Origin: Bacteroidales bacterium | Lineage (GTDB): Bacteria; Bacteroidota; Bacteroidia; Bacteroidales; UBA10428 | Assembly: GCA_035299085.1 (NCBI GenBank) | Contig: DATGXG010000048.1 | Span: 124,001 to 188,000 of the forward strand | Direction of reading: 5' to 3' | DNA: 64,000 nt | Shown here: one piece after another, positions 8,736 through 16,850 of the stretch | Numbering within the stretch: the first letter of the stretch is position 1 | How the letters are laid out: each line of letters begins with the position of its first letter | Translations under genes and position numbers: made by a program | The notes under the pieces: generated by a model | What the model saw: only the letters and a program-made list of their open reading frames with translations | The model's database searches: none | What the model was told of the DNA's origin: nothing

Positions 8736-8806
8736 CACTCCTCAAAACCGGAAAAACACGCCAAATACGTGCCATAAGGTTTTGAAAAGTTCCGTAACTA
8801 TTTGAT

Positions 8807-8880
8807 GGCGAGGTAGCTCAGCTGGTTAGAGCGCATGATTCATAATCATGAGGTCGGCGGTTCAATCCCGCCTCTCGCTA
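8807..8880 (+). tRNA. tRNA-Met (CAT anticodon)
   Basis: A complete cloverleaf can be drawn: acceptor arm GGCGAGG paired with TCTCGCT (two G-T wobbles), a D arm GCTC/GAGC, anticodon stem CATGA/TCATG with loop TTCATAA (anticodon CAT at 8841-8843), and T arm GGCGG/CCGCC with loop TTCAATC. The discriminator is A8880 and CCA is not encoded. The first acceptor pair is G-T rather than the initiator mismatch, so this is an elongator type. An isoleucine CAU tRNA cannot be formally excluded without the tilS determinants. Confidence 0.93.
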
Positions 8881-9010
8881 CGCCGAAATTAAGCATGCAC
8901 CCGGCCTTTGGCCGGGTTTTTTTATGCCCCTGCGGCATTGAAAAGCTCGCTTTTCATATGCCTCAGGGGCATAAAAAAATAACCCGAAGGGTGCATGCTT
9001 AATTTCGGCG
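8881..9010. repeat. 130-bp near-perfect palindrome abutting the tRNA 3' end
   Basis: CGCCGAAATTAAGCATGCAC (8881-8900) is perfectly inverted at 8991-9010. An inner pair around TTTATGCCCCTG and CAGGGGCATAAA meets near a GAAAAGC-TCG-CTTTTC hairpin at about 8940-8955. The left arm includes the tRNA terminator. The structure begins one base after the tRNA discriminator. Confidence 0.8.
8899..8923 (+). terminator. Rho-independent terminator of the tRNA gene
   Basis: ACCCGGCC (8899-8906) pairs with GGCCGGGT (8910-8917) around a TTT loop and is followed by a run of seven T. It lies 18 nt after the tRNA and is embedded in the larger palindrome 8881-9010. Confidence 0.8.
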
Positions 9011-9200
9011 TTAAGCACCCCCTAACCGGTGATCACGAAGTAATCCCGACTCTTTAGCAGTTAAGTAATAAGGAATTTAAGGCCTGAGAGATTTGGTGCA
9101 TGCTTAATTTCGGCGTTAAGCACCCCCTCACCGGTGATCACGAAGTAATCCCGCCTCTTAGCAATTAAGTAATAAGGAATTCAAGGCCTAAGGGATTGAG
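8990..9200. repeat. Two tandem direct repeats of about 105 bp downstream of tRNA-Met
   Basis: Unit A (8990-9094) and unit B (9095-9200) share GGTGCATGCTTAATTTCGGCG, then TTAAGCACCCCCT, CCGGTGATCACGAAG, TAATCCCG and ATTAAGTAATAAGGAATT. Each starts with the inverse of the tRNA 3' flank and contains AATCCCG(C/A)CTCT, which matches the T arm and acceptor end of the tRNA. Further copies lie at 10124-10420, on the far side of the ORF6N gene. Confidence 0.75.
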
Positions 9201-9216
9201 AAGGATTAAGCCGGTT

Positions 9217-9363
9217 AGCCATGGAGTGGCGATATCTTTGTAGTATTTTTATGTTTAGAAGCGCCGGAGCCACGCTAGTGGCGACATCTTAAGATTTCGC
9301 CACTAGCGTGGCTCTGTGTTTGGAAAACCTTACTACTACAAAGATATCGCCACTAACGTGGCT
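9217..9363. repeat. Nested inverted-repeat element
   Basis: The outer arms (9217-9245 and 9334-9363) share AGTGGCGATATCTTTGTAGTA in inverse orientation. The inner arms (9267-9290 and 9291-9314) form an almost perfect 48-bp palindrome built on GCCACGCTAGTGGCGA. A third small hairpin, GCTTAAACC/GGTTTAAGC, lies at 9367-9387. No ORF lies inside. Together with the tandem repeats this fills the 630-bp gene-free stretch 8881-9510. Confidence 0.75.
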
Positions 9364-9482
9364 ATTGCTTAAACCTTCGGTTTAAGCCTCTTGTAAACCT
9401 AATAAGTAGCAATTTGGCCAGGGCTGATCAGCTTATGCTCTTTATATGACATGACAAATCATTGGGTATCAATTTAAATTAT

Positions 9483-9490
9483 TATTTTTG
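9483..9490 (+). promoter_or_regulatory. Possible -7 box for the ORF6N gene
   Basis: TATTTTTG fits TAnnTTTG and sits 20 nt upstream of the ATG at 9511; ATTG about 20 nt further upstream could act as -33. The short distance would give a very short leader. Confidence 0.35.
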
Positions 9491-9510
9491 AATTATAACC
9501 CGTTAAGAAA

Positions 9511-10065
9511 ATGAGCAAACAACAGCAAATATCAAATATACCTGATGAACTAATAATGAACAAGGTATTGCTTATTAGAGGATTTAAGGTAATGATTGAT
9601 AGTGATCTAGCTGAACTTTATGGTGTTACAACAAAAAGACTAAATGAACAGGTAAAGCGCAATAATAAACGCTTCCCGATTGATTTTATGTTTCAGTTAA
9701 CAGATGAAGAAAAACAACAGGTGGTCGCAAATTGCGACCACCTGCAAGGTCTTAAGTTCTCACCTTATCTCCCTTATGTTTTTACTGAACATGGCGCAGT
9801 AATGCTTGCCAGTGTTTTGAATAGTGAACGAGCTATCCAGGTAAATCTACAAATAGTTCGAGTTTTTATTAAGATGCGTGAAATGTTGGCTACGCATAAA
9901 GATATCCTGAGAAAATTGGATGAAATTGAAAGAAATTATACTGACCATGACGAAAAAATCATGCGCATATTTGATTATATGCGACAGCTGGAACAAGCCC
10001 GGCAAGAGGAATCGGAATTAAGAACCAGACCAAGAATCGGGTATAAAAGAAACAATGAAGATTAA
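9511..10065 (+). CDS. ORF6N domain protein (phage-type DNA-binding antirepressor family)
   Basis: A 184-residue protein. Residues about 15-100 carry the ORF6N domain: VLLIRGFKVMIDSDLAELYG, then VTTKRLNEQVKRNNKRFP and LPYVFTEHGAVMLASVLNS. The C-terminus is a charged helix, probably coiled coil (about 105-165). ORF6N proteins come from phages and mobile DNA and act as DNA-binding or antirepressor proteins. It is flanked on both sides by copies of the same direct repeat, suggesting it moved as a unit. A perfect 13-bp-arm palindrome lies inside the gene at 9719-9745, encoding QVVANCDHL. Confidence 0.9.
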   Translation: MSKQQQISNIPDELIMNKVLLIRGFKVMIDSDLAELYGVTTKRLNEQVKRNNKRFPIDFMFQLTDEEKQQVVANCDHLQGLKFSPYLPYVFTEHGAVMLASVLNSERAIQVNLQIVRVFIKMREMLATHKDILRKLDEIERNYTDHDEKIMRIFDYMRQLEQARQEESELRTRPRIGYKRNNED

Positions 10066-10123
10066 GATTTCACCCAATCTTCCAGTCCATGAAAAGTAAA
10101 TTGTTTTTCCGAACGCCTCTCAC

Positions 10124-10420
10124 CACCCCCTCACCGGTGATCACGAAGTAATCCCGACCTTTAGCAATTAAGTAATAAGGAATTTAAGGCCTAAGAGATT
10201 TTGGTGCATGCTTAATTTCGGCGTTACCTCTCTATACCGGTGATCACGCAGTAATCACACTTCTAATGTTACTTCCATGGAAATCAGGCAGAGCCTGATG
10301 GCATAATCCGACCGAGGTGGAACCTCGGCCGAACTTCGGAAAAAAAATAACCCAAAGGGTGTATGCTTAATTTCGGCGTTAAGCACCCCCTTATCAGTGA
10401 TCACGAAGTAATCCCGCCAC
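10124..10420. repeat. Further copies of the tRNA-flank direct repeat
   Basis: Three partial units occur here: 10124-10203 (CACCCCCTCACCGGTGATCA onward), 10204-10260 (GGTGCATGCTTAATTTCGGCG onward, with a diverged tail) and 10358-10420. They match the units at 8990-9200 and border the ORF6N gene on its right. The gene-free stretch 10066-10580 is composed mostly of these and of P3/P4. Confidence 0.7.
10273..10339. repeat. Interspersed palindromic repeat, copy P3
   Basis: It contains TTCCATGGAA, AATCAGGCAGAGCCTGAT and CCGAGGTGGAACCTCGG, three successive small palindromes, then CCGAACTTCGG. It is the reverse orientation of P1/P2 and almost identical to P5 at 14895. Confidence 0.7.
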
Positions 10421-10426
10421 TATAGC

Positions 10427-10496
10427 ATCTTCCTTGGAAATCAGGCAGAGCCTGATGGCATATTCAGAACAAGGCAGAGCCTCGTCCGAACTTCGT
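10427..10496. repeat. Interspersed palindromic repeat, copy P4
   Basis: It has the same order as P3 (CATCTTCCTTGGAAATCAGG, then GAGCCTGATGGCAT) and ends CAGAGCCTCGTCCGAACTTCG. It follows a tRNA-flank repeat unit directly, as P5 does, so the two repeat types travel together. Confidence 0.7.
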
Positions 10497-10580
10497 ATTT
10501 AAATAAAATTGTGTAAATTGCTAATGAGAATTCTTTGACAGAAGATTGAAACCAAACTAAAAACCTAAATCCCGGTTCTC

Positions 10581-11438
10581 ATGAAAACCTTTGCTAAACT
10601 TTTTGCCCTCTTCATCCTGACTGGGATTCTTATGAATTGCAGGCAACAACCCAAAGAATACCAGGTATTTGCTTTATATTTCTGTAATGAAGGAACGTCG
10701 CTCGCCAAAGAGGCTATAATCGGCTACAATGGAAATGATAGCGTGGAATGGCCTAATTATTTCTGGCTTCTCAAAGATCCTGATGGCCGTAATATCCTTG
10801 TAGACGCAGGTTGGATCGATTCAACACATGTCACCAGGAAATTCATCAGGCCGGATTCCGTTTTGCTTCAGCTGAATATAGGTCCCCAGGAAATATCAGA
10901 TATCATTATAACCCATCCGCATTATGATCATATCGGCGGAATCAGTCTCTTCCCAAATGCCCGGGTATGGATGAACCAGGATGAGTATGAATATTTCGTC
11001 GGGCCTGCATGGAAGGAAGGAGGCGATTCGACAGGATTTACAAGGCAGGATGTAATCAATATTGAAACCATTAAGAAACAGGGCAGACTTAAGCTGGTGA
11101 AGGGAGATGACATAGAAATCATGCCGGGAATTAAAGCATATACGGGTTCTACGCATACCCATGAAGACATGTACCTTTTAATTAATCCGAATTCAGAAAG
11201 AAACAAAATTCTTCTTGCATCGGATGCCGTTTGGTTTTATATAAACCTGGAGAAAGAGCTACCAGTCTCCTTATGTGCCGATACTGCAAAATATGTGAAC
11301 GCAATGAGAAGAATGAAAACCCTTGTTTCTGATCAGAATCTTATTATCCCCGGGCATGATATCGGTGTAATGTCAAGATTTCCCAGTGTGAACGATCGAA
11401 TTGTCAGGATTAAGCAAGGTAAGCAACAAAATCCTTGA
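10581..11438 (+). CDS. Metallo-beta-lactamase-fold lipoprotein (N-acyl-homoserine-lactonase-like)
   Basis: A 285-residue protein with a lipoprotein leader and lipobox LMNC (Cys20). The MBL fold is shown by ITHPHYDHIGG (His112, His114, Asp116, His117), a His in STHTHEDMYLL, an Asp in LLASDAVW and a final His in IIPGHDIG. The overall plan matches the lactonase-type (AiiA-like) MBL subgroup: LVDAGWID after the first strands and IIPGHD near the end. Cell-envelope location is predicted. The substrate could be a lactone, but MBL families are too broad to be sure. It converges on the SDR gene with a 12-bp gap. Confidence 0.85.
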   Translation: MKTFAKLFALFILTGILMNCRQQPKEYQVFALYFCNEGTSLAKEAIIGYNGNDSVEWPNYFWLLKDPDGRNILVDAGWIDSTHVTRKFIRPDSVLLQLNIGPQEISDIIITHPHYDHIGGISLFPNARVWMNQDEYEYFVGPAWKEGGDSTGFTRQDVINIETIKKQGRLKLVKGDDIEIMPGIKAYTGSTHTHEDMYLLINPNSERNKILLASDAVWFYINLEKELPVSLCADTAKYVNAMRRMKTLVSDQNLIIPGHDIGVMSRFPSVNDRIVRIKQGKQQNP

Positions 11439-11450
11439 TCCCGGGAGTTT

Positions 11451-12212
11451 TCATAACCCCTGTCCACCCGACACCTCTATTCGCTGACCGTTTATCCAGT
11501 AAGCCTCCGGCGTGCATAAAAAAGCCACCACGCCCCCGATATCATCGGGCAATCCTACCCTGCCAAGGGCAGTTATACTGGCTATCCGGGCATTGATCTC
11601 TTTGTTGTCTCGCGTTCTGCCACCCCCGAAATCGGTTTCAATGGCGCCCGGTGCAACCACATTTACCCGGATGCGTCGCTCGCCAAGTTCTTTTGCCAGG
11701 TAACGGGTAAGTGTTTCAACCGCGGCTTTTGCCGAGCCGTATACCGATGACCCGGGCATGGTCACACGCGCAAGGCCTGAAGAAATATTGATGATTCCAC
11801 CGCCGTCATTAATGAATGGGAGAGCTTTCTGGGTCAGGAAAAAGACTCCTTTATAATGAATATTGATAATGGCATCAAACTGGTCTTCGCTTGTTTCAGT
11901 AACAGGCTTATATAATGCAGTTCCGGCATTATTGATCAGAAAGTCGAATTTGGGTTGTCCGTATGCTGATTGCAGGTAATCAGCAACCTCTTTAATAAAA
12001 CCATCAAACCATTTCACATGGCTTGTATCCAGCTGAAAAGCCCTTGCTTTTTGACCTGTAGATTGTATTTCGGCAACAACGCTGTCTGCAGCCTCTTTAT
12101 TCGTATTGTAAGTAATCACTACATCCAGTCCCCTGCGGGCGATGGCCAAAGCCGTATTTTTACCAAGTCCCCGGCTACCCCCGGTAATCAGTGCGATTTT
12201 TTTGTTATTCAT
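11451..12212 (-). CDS. SDR family NAD(P)-dependent oxidoreductase
   Basis: A 253-residue classical short-chain dehydrogenase: ITGGSRGLGKN nucleotide-binding loop at residues about 9-19, NNAGTALY near 94, the catalytic Ser in INISSGLA, and YGSAK (Tyr-x-x-x-Lys) around 158. The C-terminal GVVAFLCTPEAYWINGQRI is typical of FabG-like members. It probably interconverts a hydroxyl and a carbonyl; the substrate is unknown. It faces the MBL lipoprotein gene tail to tail. Confidence 0.92.
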   Translation of the reverse strand: MNNKKIALITGGSRGLGKNTALAIARRGLDVVITYNTNKEAADSVVAEIQSTGQKARAFQLDTSHVKWFDGFIKEVADYLQSAYGQPKFDFLINNAGTALYKPVTETSEDQFDAIINIHYKGVFFLTQKALPFINDGGGIINISSGLARVTMPGSSVYGSAKAAVETLTRYLAKELGERRIRVNVVAPGAIETDFGGGRTRDNKEINARIASITALGRVGLPDDIGGVVAFLCTPEAYWINGQRIEVSGGQGL

Positions 12213-12273
12213 TAATGAATTGTTTTAATTGACAACAAAACATTTGAATATTGGTTTCCGGCTGAATTTAAGC

Positions 12274-14673
12274 CTATTCAATAAGAATTTTAAAATGGCT
12301 GCAGAATTTGTCTGAATATACATTTAGCAGATAAATACCCCTGGGAAACCGTGAGACATTGATTTCTATCCGGGATTGATCAAAATCCGGCTGATTGGTA
12401 CACATAATCTTTCCGGCCAAATCCATAATTTCAATAAAAATTCCATGCTGTGCCTGCTCCTTAAAATTAATGAAAACCGATCTGCTCGCCGGATTTGGGA
12501 ATATCAGAACCTTACCAGTATCTTTATCATCATTTATGTCAGAAATCTGATCCTTTGTCTTAAATTTCCACAAACCGCTGAAGACTGTTGTGTCACCATC
12601 GGTTACGCTTACTCTCCAGTAATATACCGAATCATAATTCAAACCATTTAAATTATAAGTGGTATCATTTGTCTCCACTTTATTGATAAGATTTAAGGAG
12701 TCATTGCCGAGATATAGATAATATACTAAATTGTCCGAATCCGGATCAGAACACGTCCAGGCCAGAGTAACATCCGGATCACAATCCTGAGTATTATTTT
12801 CAGGGTAAATAAGTATCGGAATGGATGGACTTGAATTTTTCTTTGTTTTGAAATCCCAAACTGGTCCGTATCTGGAGGTGTACCGGTCGGTTACCTTTAC
12901 CTGCCAAAAATAGGTAGTATTATAACTGAGATTTTGAACCGAATAGTTTTTATCAGTTGAATTTTCAGCTAAAACCTTCAGACTGTCACGTTGATTCCCA
13001 AAAAGTACCTCATATTTCAGGGTATCACCATCTGCATCTGAAGTCATCCAGGACAAACTTACATTTTTATTGATTCCTGTTGATTGCTGAACCGGGTAAA
13101 TGCATTCGGGAACCGTCGGCGGTGTATTAGGCTTGGTTGAAGACCAATAGCTTTCACCCTCATCGTTGATGGCCTTTACCCGCCAGCAATAAGGATCCAC
13201 TATCCCGGACGTATTAAAAACGAGTTTTGTATCCGATGTTAATGTATCCAAGACCAAAGAATCGAAGCTGTCATCGCGGGAAAGCTGAAACCGGTAATTT
13301 ACAGCGTTCTCTTCGGTTTCCCACAAAAAAATGGAGTCATCCACCGATGGCAACAATTCAGGCTTAAAATTCATTGAAATTATTCTTGTTTTCATTTCAC
13401 CTAAGCCGCGTGTTGCATCTGCAAACGATTTAAAGAGCGTTTTCAGGCCCGTTTGTTCGTACTGCTGCATCAGGTAATTAAAATAGGCGAACTCCACATC
13501 AGTCAAAGGCCGGTCAAACATTACAATCATGCCGGCATGGAATTTCTTTTGGGTGTTGGGAAATTCGGGATTACGTTTACCTTGAGAATTAATAATATCC
13601 TGAATTGTCTTTGTTGATATGCCACCGATTGAAGAAAAAATGGCAGTGCCCCATCCGTAATAAGCAAAATTTGGGTCTTTGAGCGATTTAAATGGTTTAT
13701 TCAACTCATTCGCCGGTTTTAAACCCATCAGATACAATTCAAGATCATTAAAATAGTTACAAGTATCGGTTTGCGGCAGGTACGTACACTTGTAATAATT
13801 ATCACCGATGTAGCTGATATCACTGAAAATTCCCCAGGCAACTCCAAACCCTGATGAGTTGCCTTCAACTGCTCCCCAATGGCCTATGCCAAAATATAAA
13901 CTATCGTTTAAAAAAACGGCCCACCTGTGTAAAATCTCATGGTTGAGAAGTCCAAGACTTCCTATAGGAAATATTTGGATAATGGATTGAAGTCCCCCAT
14001 GACTTCCGTAATAATTACTATGATCATACAGATCCATACCAATTCCTGAAACAGAATTTGAGACAGTCGATGAAAAACCTGCCACCGACTCATTAATATT
14101 CCTTGCCAGAATCAGAAAATCCCTGTTATCCTCAAAGTATTTGTAATATAATTGGATGTTCCTTTCAATATTGAGCCCCTGATTCAGAATAGCCACCACG
14201 TAATCCGTATTGTCAATATTAACATCCACAACGGACCTGCTGATGTCAGGTATGGCTATAACAGCCGGATCAATAATGCCAAAAGTCATACGCATATTCA
14301 TATAACCCTTTACCTTACTGCTATCGTTATAGATATACAATATATCGTTACCCGATACTGAAATAGGTGTGATTCCATAAACCTGAAACAGAGAAAAGTC
14401 CACGTTAATCAGAATGCTGTCTGAAGTATATTTTCCGTCATTTGCGGTTGCATCACCATTTAAACCATCATCTGTCAATATTAAACTGAATTCATGATCA
14501 ACAGTGACCACCATATGGATTTCAGCCACATTCGTATCATAACAGTTTAAAATGATCCTTGTATAATCCTGGTTGTTCCTTATTACTAATGGTTGAAAAT
14601 AGCCTTCTTGCGAAATTCCATACTGCTCAACACAGCAAGAAAGAATTAACAGAAGAACAATCCGGCTAACCAT
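12274..14673 (-). CDS. T9SS-exported protein with fibronectin-III-like repeats and an HEILH motif
   Basis: A 799-residue protein: signal peptide (about 1-21), an unassigned N-terminal region (about 25-430), three fibronectin-III-like domains (about 435-520, 525-620 and 625-710) that share a YxWRV or YFWQV core, and a C-terminal type IX sorting domain (about 720-799: VLIFPNPASRSVFINF). In the N-terminal region His245-Glu-Ile-Leu-His249 forms HExxH, followed by a third His in IGHWGAVEG, suggesting a zinc metallopeptidase. No family match was obvious to me, so the protease call is inference. It should end up on the cell surface or in the medium. Confidence 0.75.
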   Translation of the reverse strand: MVSRIVLLLILSCCVEQYGISQEGYFQPLVIRNNQDYTRIILNCYDTNVAEIHMVVTVDHEFSLILTDDGLNGDATANDGKYTSDSILINVDFSLFQVYGITPISVSGNDILYIYNDSSKVKGYMNMRMTFGIIDPAVIAIPDISRSVVDVNIDNTDYVVAILNQGLNIERNIQLYYKYFEDNRDFLILARNINESVAGFSSTVSNSVSGIGMDLYDHSNYYGSHGGLQSIIQIFPIGSLGLLNHEILHRWAVFLNDSLYFGIGHWGAVEGNSSGFGVAWGIFSDISYIGDNYYKCTYLPQTDTCNYFNDLELYLMGLKPANELNKPFKSLKDPNFAYYGWGTAIFSSIGGISTKTIQDIINSQGKRNPEFPNTQKKFHAGMIVMFDRPLTDVEFAYFNYLMQQYEQTGLKTLFKSFADATRGLGEMKTRIISMNFKPELLPSVDDSIFLWETEENAVNYRFQLSRDDSFDSLVLDTLTSDTKLVFNTSGIVDPYCWRVKAINDEGESYWSSTKPNTPPTVPECIYPVQQSTGINKNVSLSWMTSDADGDTLKYEVLFGNQRDSLKVLAENSTDKNYSVQNLSYNTTYFWQVKVTDRYTSRYGPVWDFKTKKNSSPSIPILIYPENNTQDCDPDVTLAWTCSDPDSDNLVYYLYLGNDSLNLINKVETNDTTYNLNGLNYDSVYYWRVSVTDGDTTVFSGLWKFKTKDQISDINDDKDTGKVLIFPNPASRSVFINFKEQAQHGIFIEIMDLAGKIMCTNQPDFDQSRIEINVSRFPRGIYLLNVYSDKFCSHFKILIE

Positions 14674-14723
14674 GTTCTTATTACTTAAATAAAGGGTTTA
14701 GGTAAAAATAAGGATATAATTTT

Positions 14724-14761
14724 CGGATAATTTACGGATAATTTACGGATAATTTACGGAT
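14724..14761. repeat. 11-bp tandem repeat
   Basis: CGGATAATTTA is repeated three times in perfect tandem, followed by CGGAT. It lies in the intergenic region between two divergent genes, about 50 bp upstream of the T9SS gene's start. The 11-bp period is close to one helical turn. Confidence 0.8.
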
Positions 14762-14894
14762 TTTACTATTATCTACCATTAACAAAAAAATCCTTAATCA
14801 AAACTATAACAGATAATTACCAACCTAGATATCCCAATTTTGTTCACGGATTAAGCTTAAATTAGCATATCAAAACTCCATACATGAAAAAAAG

Positions 14895-14984
14895 ATCAAT
14901 CCCGCCTCTATGGTATCTTCCATGGAAATCAGGCAGAGCCTGATGGCATAATCCGACCGAGGTGGAACCTCGGCCGAACTTCGA
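14895..14984. repeat. Interspersed composite repeat, copy P5
   Basis: It begins with ATCAATCCCGCCTCT, which matches the 3' part of tRNA-Met, and continues with the P3-type block (TTCCATGGAAATCAGGCAGA, then CCGAGGTGGAACCTCGG and CCGAACTTCG). With the 11-bp repeat it is the only structure seen in the 379-bp gap 14674-15052. Confidence 0.7.
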
Positions 14985-15052
14985 CACATTGAAATAAAAC
15001 TCTTGTCTTTTCTCTTTGTTAATGCCAGTAATAAACCCTAATTCAATTAAAA

Positions 15053-16831
15053 ATGCCGGCAATTGCAGCAACAGGTATCCGAAAATCGTTCGGGAAAAAA
15101 ATTGTTCTCGACGGAATTGATTTAAGCATACGTAAAGGCACTATTCACGCTGTTTTAGGCCCCAACGGTTCCGGGAAAACAACCCTGATTAAGATACTGT
15201 CGACCCTGCTCAAAGCCGATGAAGGACAAATCATCCTGGCTTCCTGCGATGTAAACAAGGAACCTGAAAAGGTCAGAGAGCACATCAGTCTAATCGGTCA
15301 AAATGCTTCCGTGGATGAGGAACTTACAGGCTTTGAAAATCTGTTCCTCATTGCACGTTTGATGGGTTATAAATCCAGTGAAGCCCGCCAAAGAGCAAGT
15401 CAATTGTTGACTGCTTTTGAACTCAGGGAAGCATCGAACCGGTTGGTAAAGAAATACTCGGGTGGTATGCGCAGGAGATTGGATATTGCTGCCAGCATTG
15501 TCAAAATAACTGAAATTATTTTTCTAGATGAACCTACGACAGGGTTGGATCCCCGGAGCCGTAATGCATTGTGGAATGTGATCCGGAACCTGGCAAGAAA
15601 AGGATCAACTATACTTCTTACCACACAATACCTGGATGAAGCCGAGCAATTAGCGGATAAAATAACGGTTATTGATCATGGAAAGGTAATCTCGGAAGGA
15701 ACAACCAATGAGCTAAAAGCCTCCGTAGGCAATAACCTGCTGCATGTTCATCTCGACGGTCTCAATGCAGAACACTACGAATCTGTTTTAGCCAACATGG
15801 AAAAAATTGCCGGTAAATTCACTCATGAACAGAAAAAGCTGTCTTTTCCTGTTACCGGACAAAAGCATGCCATACAAATACTTGAAAAGCTGGATCAAAA
15901 CGAGGTGCCTGTTGCAGCTTTCAATCTTTCACGACCGGATTTGAACGAGGTATTCCTTTCCCTGACGGGAAAGCCCGGAAGAGAAGACAATTCAGATTCT
16001 TTGGAAAAAACAGAAGAATCGGTGGCTGAAATATCGGCAAATGAAATTCTCGATCATTCTTTACCTGAAAAGTATACCGGATTCTTCGGTAACAAATTCA
16101 TGTTTGGATGGAGAAACCTCATTAAAATTAAACATATTCCCGAGCAGTTTGTGGATGCACTAATCACGCCCGTCATGTTCACGTTTATGTTTACGTATAT
16201 TTTCGGAGGTGCACTTGCAGGATCAGTGACCAATTACCTGCAGTTTCTCATTCCGGGTATCCTGGTTCAGACATTGACTTTTAACAGTATGTATGCCGGT
16301 ATAAATATCAACAACGATATTTCAAAAGGCATATTTGACCGGTTCCGCTCAATGCCCATCTGGTTACCTGCTCCACTTTCGGGTATATTCATCGGTGATT
16401 TCATCAGGCACCTGGTTTCAGGTACACTTGTTTTTGTATTCGGAATTATTTTAGGTTTCAGGCCCGATGCCGGAGTCGGATCGATAGCTGCATCCTTTGC
16501 CATTATGGTTTTCTTTGCGCTGAGCCTTTCCTGGTTTTTCTTAATTATGGGACTCACCATGAGAAGTGTTTCGGCGGTCATGTCATTTGGATGGATCATA
16601 CTTATGCCCCTCGTTTTCATGTCGAATATTTTTGCCGATCCTGCAACCATGCCTGGTTGGCTGCAGTCGTTTATTTCGTGGAATCCGCTCGCATGGCAGG
16701 TGGATGCGGTAAGAGGATTGCTTAGCGGAAACAGCTCGTGGCCTGTTATTCTCAAAGCAATAGGTGCGTCTGCATTGTTAACGGCCATTTTGTTTCCGAT
16801 AACCGTATGGATCTATAAAAAGGAAAGGTAA
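15053..16831 (+). CDS. Fused ABC-2 exporter: ATPase plus permease (DrrA-DrrB type)
   Basis: A 592-residue fusion. The N-terminal ATPase (about 1-310) has Walker A GPNGSGKTT (36-44), signature SGGMR (136-140), Walker B with Asp159-Glu160 (FLDEPTTGLDP), and a DrrA-type C-terminal extension. The permease half (about 340-592) has about six membrane segments and the ABC-2 pattern, ending NPLAWQVDAVRGLLSG. In most organisms these are two genes. Related systems export drugs, lipids or polysaccharides; the cargo here is unknown. The aldehyde dehydrogenase gene starts 19 nt downstream and may be co-transcribed. Confidence 0.93.
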   Translation: MPAIAATGIRKSFGKKIVLDGIDLSIRKGTIHAVLGPNGSGKTTLIKILSTLLKADEGQIILASCDVNKEPEKVREHISLIGQNASVDEELTGFENLFLIARLMGYKSSEARQRASQLLTAFELREASNRLVKKYSGGMRRRLDIAASIVKITEIIFLDEPTTGLDPRSRNALWNVIRNLARKGSTILLTTQYLDEAEQLADKITVIDHGKVISEGTTNELKASVGNNLLHVHLDGLNAEHYESVLANMEKIAGKFTHEQKKLSFPVTGQKHAIQILEKLDQNEVPVAAFNLSRPDLNEVFLSLTGKPGREDNSDSLEKTEESVAEISANEILDHSLPEKYTGFFGNKFMFGWRNLIKIKHIPEQFVDALITPVMFTFMFTYIFGGALAGSVTNYLQFLIPGILVQTLTFNSMYAGININNDISKGIFDRFRSMPIWLPAPLSGIFIGDFIRHLVSGTLVFVFGIILGFRPDAGVGSIAASFAIMVFFALSLSWFFLIMGLTMRSVSAVMSFGWIILMPLVFMSNIFADPATMPGWLQSFISWNPLAWQVDAVRGLLSGNSSWPVILKAIGASALLTAILFPITVWIYKKER

Positions 16832-16850
16832 TTCTTTTAAACTGACAGCC

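Noticed and set aside
8881..9200. CRISPR-like repeat array
   Set aside because: The repeat units are long (about 105 bp), adjacent and without uniform spacers; no cas genes nearby.
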